This document shows, in pieces, positions 7,737 to 11,952 of a stretch of 11,952 nucleotides of DNA (the stretch's first letter is position 1; the number at the start of each line of letters is the position of its first letter). This stretch comes from Beroe ovata (taxonomy: Eukaryota > Ctenophora > Nuda > Beroida > Beroidae): contig CAMPET010000182.1 of NCBI GenBank assembly GCA_946803715.1, positions 103,788-115,739 of the forward strand. The letters are read 5' to 3'. The translations under genes were made by a program, and so were the position numbers. A model generated the notes under the pieces. That model was given only the letters and a program-made list of their open reading frames with translations, did no database searches and was not told the origin of the DNA.

Positions 7737-7883
7737 ACACACACACACACACACTCAGACTCACACACACTCGGACTCATACAGACACACAAACACAGAC
7801 ACACAAACACAGACACACAAACACAGACACTATCAAACACACGCACACAGAGATACTTGCACACAATCACACACTCAAACACA
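7737..7883 (+). repeat. CA-rich tract with a 14-bp tandem core
   Basis: AC alternation opening into an interrupted CA-rich tract. Inside it, 7781-7830 is about 3.6 exact copies of the 14-mer ACAGACACACAAAC. The plus strand is translatable as Thr/His-rich and the minus strand as Val/Cys-rich, both artefacts of the repeat. Confidence 0.92.
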
Positions 7884-8145
7884 TGATTTGAATCATCATA
7901 AGATACCCCTAAGATGAGTGTCCCCAAATTCAATAAGTTACAGATCCTAATTTCGTATGAGTTGGAAGTTAGACCAACTACTTAGATACTTGCTGAAGGA
8001 AATGAACGAATCGCGCGGGTTTGAAATTTGCGGGGGGTTAAAATCCACGAAAATTGGCAGGAACGCTGCCTCACAGCATATTATAATCTGTATGTATTAT
8101 GTAAGTATGGATGTCTGAGGCACTCGGGATAAAAATCAAATAAGG
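7884..8145. other. Unassigned DNA left of the satellite array
   Basis: No gene or repeat unit recognised. Around 8146-8183 a degenerate match to the tail of the array unit appears (TAAACCTT, then CTCCTCAGG), so the left boundary of the array is near here. Confidence 0.45.
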
Positions 8146-8183
8146 TAAACCTTGAAATTTCCACAACACAAATTATAACTCCT

Positions 8184-8730
8184 CAGGGAAGCAAGATAGG
8201 GCCAAAATTCGGTCGGCAATCAATTCAGTGTCCAAAAATACATAGGAATCGATAGTATTTTCATAAAAATTGGGCAAAAAAATTCTCGTCGATTTCTGAT
8301 CTCAGTATCGGTGGAAAGTGTTATCAATGATGCCCACACTTTTATACTCCATTTTTGAGGCTCTTTAATGGAGACTTACCGGGCACTTGGGACACCAATT
8401 TTTCACCAAATCATCTCTCCTACTCTCAGACCACAAGTATTGAACCTTTTCATGATCATGCAGATTCTATAAGCACCGTGAAACCACGCCCAAAACACGT
8501 TTTCAAACCTGTGGGAAGCAAAACCTACAAAAACATGAAAATCAATGGGACGCACCAGATGGGTCAATAATTTTTTCTCCGTACGATAACTCGTAATAGG
8601 TGTTCCTGGCCTATTTTTCGACGTAGAATTCGAATCAGGTGGAATTTTTGAGCCAACGTATCGGGAAATTGGTGTAAAATTCAGTTTCTTCTCTGATGTG
8701 AAATTGGAAGTCACCTCACTCACAGCTCGT
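8184..8730. repeat. Satellite array unit 1 (547 bp, type A with a type B patch)
   Basis: Begins with CAGGGAAGCAAGATAGGGCC, the start chosen for all units. The next unit begins 547 bp later. Most bases match units 2 and 5. However about 8579-8616 (GTACGATAACTCGTAATAGG and following) matches the type B units at 10035 and 10581 and not units 2 or 5, as expected from gene conversion. Short frames on both strands are not conserved across units, so I regard it as non-coding. Confidence 0.93.
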
Positions 8731-9283
8731 CAGGGAAGCAAGATAGGGCCAAAATTCGGTTGACAATCGATTCAGCGTCCAAAAATACATAGGAATCGAT
8801 GGTATTTACGTAAAAATTGGGCAAAAATATTCTCGTCGATTTCTGATCTCAGTATCGATGGAAAGTGTTATCAATGATGCCCACATTCCACAATTTTATA
8901 CTCCATTTTTGAGGGTCTTTAATGGAGACTTAGCGGGCACTTGGGACACCAATTTTTCACCAAATCATCTCTCCTACTCTCAGACCACAAGTATCATTCC
9001 TTATTTTGATCATGTAGAATTAACTCGCGCCATGAAACCACGCCCAAATCCCGATTTTAAACCTGTGGGAAGCAAAGCCTTCAAAAACGCGAAAATCAAT
9101 GGGACGCACCAGATGGGTCAAATATTTTTTCTCGACACGAAAACTGGTTATAAATGTTTCTGGCCTAATTTTTGACGTAGAATTCGAATCTGTCGGAATT
9201 TTTGAGCCAACGCATCGGGAAATCGGTGTTAAATCCAGTTTCTTCTCTGATGTGAAATTTGAAGTCACCTCACTGACAGCTCG
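8731..9283. repeat. Satellite array unit 2 (553 bp, type A)
   Basis: Same start word as unit 1. It is longer by 6 bp because of an insertion near 8885-8895 (CATTCCACAATTTTATAC in place of CACTTTTATAC). It ends where the array exit module begins. Confidence 0.93.
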
Positions 9284-9424
9284 TCAGGGAAGCATTAACT
9301 GAGAATACGTGATCACAGCCCTCGTGTTCTCATTTCAGGATAAATGAGGAATAATTCAGAAAGTTAAACTTTGACTCATTGAGCGCTTATATAGGTAACA
9401 GCTTAACATTACTCAAAACAGTAA
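9284..9424. repeat. Array exit module, copy 1
   Basis: Starts with CAGGGAAGCATTAACTGAG, where another unit would have begun with CAGGGAAGCAAGAT, and then leaves the unit sequence. It is about 95% alike to 11274-11408 by eye: a handful of substitutions and one 6-bp indel. It ends at CAAAACAGTAA, directly before the N at 9425. Confidence 0.88.
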
Positions 9425-9425
9425 N
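9425..9425. other. Single N at a suspicious assembly join
   Basis: The N lies between the array exit module and sequence from the middle of a unit (offset 338 of 547). The same exit module elsewhere (11408) continues into unique DNA. The join therefore looks like a gap placeholder rather than one unread base. Confidence 0.8.
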
Positions 9426-9634
9426 AACCTACAAAAACATGAAAATCAATGGGACGCACCAGATGGATCAAATATTTTTTCTTCATACAACAAATCTAGA
9501 TAAGTGATTCTAGCCTAGTTTTCGACGCAGAATCCGAATCTGAACGAATTTCTGAGCTAGCTCATCGAGAAATAGGCGAAAATTTCAGTTAAACCTTAGA
9601 TAAATGCTCCTAATTCACGAGACATACAGCACCT
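9426..9634. repeat. Partial satellite unit 3 (209 bp, diverged type B)
   Basis: Matches the last 209 bp of a unit, starting at AACCTACAAAAACATG (equivalent to 8522). From 9553 onward it is identical to the following unit's tail; before that it is more diverged (for example TTCATACAACAAATCTAG). Confidence 0.88.
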
Positions 9635-10180
9635 CAGGAAAGCAAGATAGGGCCGAAATTAGGTCGGCAATCGATTCAGCGTCAAAAATTACATAGGAAT
9701 CGATGATACCCACATGAAAATCGGCCAAAAAACTTTTTGTCAAATTTCTGATCTCAGTATCGGTGGAAAATGTATTCGATGATGCCCACACTTTTGTACT
9801 CCATTTTTGAAGGTCTTTAATGAGGACTAAACGGGTGCTTAGGATGTCAATTTTTCACCAAATCATCTCTCCTACTCTCAGACTGCAAGTATCAACCCTT
9901 TTGATGATCATGCAGATTCCATAGGCGCCGTGGAATCACACCAAAAACACGATTTCAAACCTGTGGGAAGCATTAACTGCAAAACACGAAAATCAATGGG
10001 ACGCACCAGATGGTCAAATATTTTTTATCCGTACGATAACTCGTAATAGGTGTTCCTGGCCTACTTTTTGACGTAGAATCCGAATCTGAGCGCATTTTTG
10101 AGCTAGCTCATCGAGAAATAGGCGAAAATTTCAGTTAAACCTTAGATAAATGCTCCTAATTCACGAGACATACAGCACCT
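9635..10180. repeat. Satellite array unit 4 (546 bp, type B)
   Basis: Begins CAGGAAAGCAAGATAGGGCC. Differs from type A in many places (for example TTTGTACTCC, GAGGACTAAACGGGTGCTTA, GAAGCATTAACTGC). By eye it is identical to the next unit except for four bases in the last 40. Confidence 0.95.
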
Positions 10181-10726
10181 CAGGAAAGCAAGATAGGGCC
10201 GAAATTAGGTCGGCAATCGATTCAGCGTCAAAAATTACATAGGAATCGATGATACCCACATGAAAATCGGCCAAAAAACTTTTTGTCAAATTTCTGATCT
10301 CAGTATCGGTGGAAAATGTATTCGATGATGCCCACACTTTTGTACTCCATTTTTGAAGGTCTTTAATGAGGACTAAACGGGTGCTTAGGATGTCAATTTT
10401 TCACCAAATCATCTCTCCTACTCTCAGACTGCAAGTATCAACCCTTTTGATGATCATGCAGATTCCATAGGCGCCGTGGAATCACACCAAAAACACGATT
10501 TCAAACCTGTGGGAAGCATTAACTGCAAAACACGAAAATCAATGGGACGCACCAGATGGTCAAATATTTTTTATCCGTACGATAACTCGTAATAGGTGTT
10601 CCTGGCCTACTTTTTGACGTAGAATCCGAATCTGAGCGCATTTTTGAGCTAGCTCATCGAGAAATAGGCGAAAATTTCAGTTAAACCTTCGATAAATACT
10701 TCTAATTCACGAGACAGACAGCACCT
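10181..10726. repeat. Satellite array unit 5 copy of type B (546 bp)
   Basis: Near-perfect duplicate of 9635-10180. The identical tract runs 10099-10689 against 9553-10143, about 591 bp, longer than one unit. Its last 40 bases differ at four positions, beginning CTTCGATAAATACTTC. Confidence 0.95.
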
Positions 10727-11273
10727 CAGGGAAGCAAGATAGGGCCGAAACTCGGTCGGCAATCGATTCAGCGTCCAAAATTACATAGGAATCGATGATA
10801 CTCACATGAAAATCGGCCAAAAAACTTTTCGTCAAATTTCTGATCTCAGTATCGGTGGAAAATGTAATCGATGATGTCCACACTTTTATACTCCATTTTT
10901 GAGGGTCTTTAATGGAGACTTAGCGGGCACTTGGGACACTAATTTTTCACCAAATCATCTCTCCTACTCTCAGACCACAAGTATTGAACCTTTTCATGAT
11001 CAGGCAGATTCCATTGGCGCCGTGGAACCACGCCCAAAACACGTTTTCAAACCTGTGGGAAGCAAAACCTACAAAAACATGAAAATCAATGGGACGCACC
11101 AGATGGGTCAAATATTTTTTCTCCACACGAAAACTGGTTATAAGTGTTTCTGGCCTAATTTTTGACGTAGAATTCGAATCTGGTGGAATTTTTGAGCCAA
11201 CGCATCGGGAAATCGGTGTAAAAACCAGTTTCTTCTCTGATGTGAAATTTGAAGTCACCTCACTGACACCTCC
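10727..11273. repeat. Last full satellite unit (547 bp), a B/A mosaic
   Basis: The first 150 bp or so follow type B (GAAAATCGGCCAAAAAACTTTT, GGAAAATGTAATCGATGATG). From about 10885 the sequence follows type A (TTTATACTCC, GAGACTTAGCGGGCACTTGG). It is followed by the second exit module. Confidence 0.93.
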
Positions 11274-11408
11274 TCAGGGAAGCATTAGCTGAGAATACGT
11301 GATCTCAGCCCTCGTTTTCTCATTTCAGGACAAATGAGGAATAATTCAGAAAGTTTGACTCATTGAGCGCTCATATAGGTAACAGCTTAACATTACTCAA
11401 AACAGTAA
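11274..11408. repeat. Array exit module, copy 2
   Basis: CAGGGAAGCATTAGCTGAG through CAAAACAGTAA, homologous to 9284-9424. Here it passes directly into unique DNA, so this is probably the true right boundary of the array. Confidence 0.88.
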
Positions 11409-11952
11409 ATTTCTACGCAAATAGGTCAAGGTGGCCATGCCATTATGCTGTCTACCACAGGGAGCTCAGTAGAGACCGACATTCGGTCATTCGGTAATAT
11501 GCTGGAACAAATGCAATTCCGTAAACAATAAACATGTGATTATTGAACTACTTATAATGATTCCAATTACTAAACCAGAAGTCTGGATTAAGGACCAGTT
11601 TAAGTTTGGGAGATGTTATTTACAAATCAATCCTTCCTCTCTCTCCCTCTATATATATCCGTATAAAGGAGATAGATATTTAAACTCCTTCATAATAATT
11701 TCTCGTTTAACATGGGTGCTCACTCATACAAATCATAGCTGCAATTTTAAATAAACGCCGAGGGAATCACAATTCACAGCTCACTATTTTGAAGTGCGTG
11801 TATAATCACTCTTCCCAAGCGGTACTTGCCACCTGTTATAATTAGGAGTTAATTTCCAATTACCGGACTAGATCCAAGTCACGAATACAATTGTGCGGGG
11901 GAGAGAGCGGGAAATTTGGGGGAGCGTGAATTCGTGAAAATTAAAGGGAAGG
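11409..11952. other. Right flank without recognised gene
   Basis: Unique-looking DNA. A 72-codon plus-strand frame (11536-11754) has no family likeness. AATAAA words occur near 11527 and 11750 without a gene to serve. The last 70 bp are purine-rich on the plus strand. Confidence 0.45.

Noticed and set aside
7592-7891. 99-codon Thr/His-rich protein and the opposite Val/Cys-rich frames at 7315-7521 and 7730-7933
   Set aside because: The long low-complexity parts are direct translations of CA repeats. Only the first 30 codons of the plus-strand frame deserve any attention.
8355-9302. Overlapping open frames of 67-106 codons on both strands inside the satellite units as possible genes
   Set aside because: They exist on both strands at once, occur only in some type A units, are broken in type B units by indels, and the 547 and 553 bp units would shift frame. 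Repetition explains their resemblance.

Overview
The window looks like non-repeat-masked nuclear DNA from a eukaryote, most likely an invertebrate animal. It is AT-leaning with long gene-free stretches, several (CA)n microsatellite tracts, a complex tandem repeat with a unit of about 546 bp, isolated single Ns typical of a draft assembly, and one gene model with spliceosomal GT-AG introns and pyrimidine-rich acceptors. There are no bacterial-style operons, tRNAs, rRNAs, CRISPR arrays or insertion sequences that I can recognise. The short introns (about 100 and 168 nt) would suit a compact genome such as a sponge, but the species cannot be fixed from this sequence.

Layout. 1-1190 is a CA tract followed by mostly featureless DNA with one doubtful minus-strand ORF. 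1189-1326 holds a hairpin followed by a striking array of CACGTG E-boxes on a strict 21-bp period. 1454-1654 is a short charged ORF with a 7-residue repeat. 1655-4060 holds nothing I can call a gene. 4061-4130 is a dense cluster of GTACC motifs. 4275-6360 (minus strand) is the only convincing gene: a signal peptide exon (6360-6279), a Pro/Thr/Ser/Asn-rich, cysteine-free exon (6178-5759) and a similar exon (5590-5474). All join in one frame at phase-1 junctions. The 3' end is uncertain, with three frame-compatible endings. 7178-7883 is a cluster of three CA-rich tracts. 8146-11408 is a satellite-like array of 546-553 bp units of two diverged sequence types, with mosaic units and a terminal module that appears twice. 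11409-11952 has no recognisable gene.

The predicted protein would be a small secreted, probably O-glycosylated, disordered polypeptide of about 216-267 residues; I do not recognise its family. The array appears non-coding: open frames occur on both strands in only some units and are broken in others. The single N at 9425 sits at a structurally impossible-looking join (array exit module followed by mid-unit sequence), so the copy number of the array in this assembly should be treated with caution. I found no clear evidence for a new enzymatic or defence system. The most unusual items are the 21-bp-phased E-box array, the uncharacterised secreted gene, and the mosaic satellite with invariant cores.
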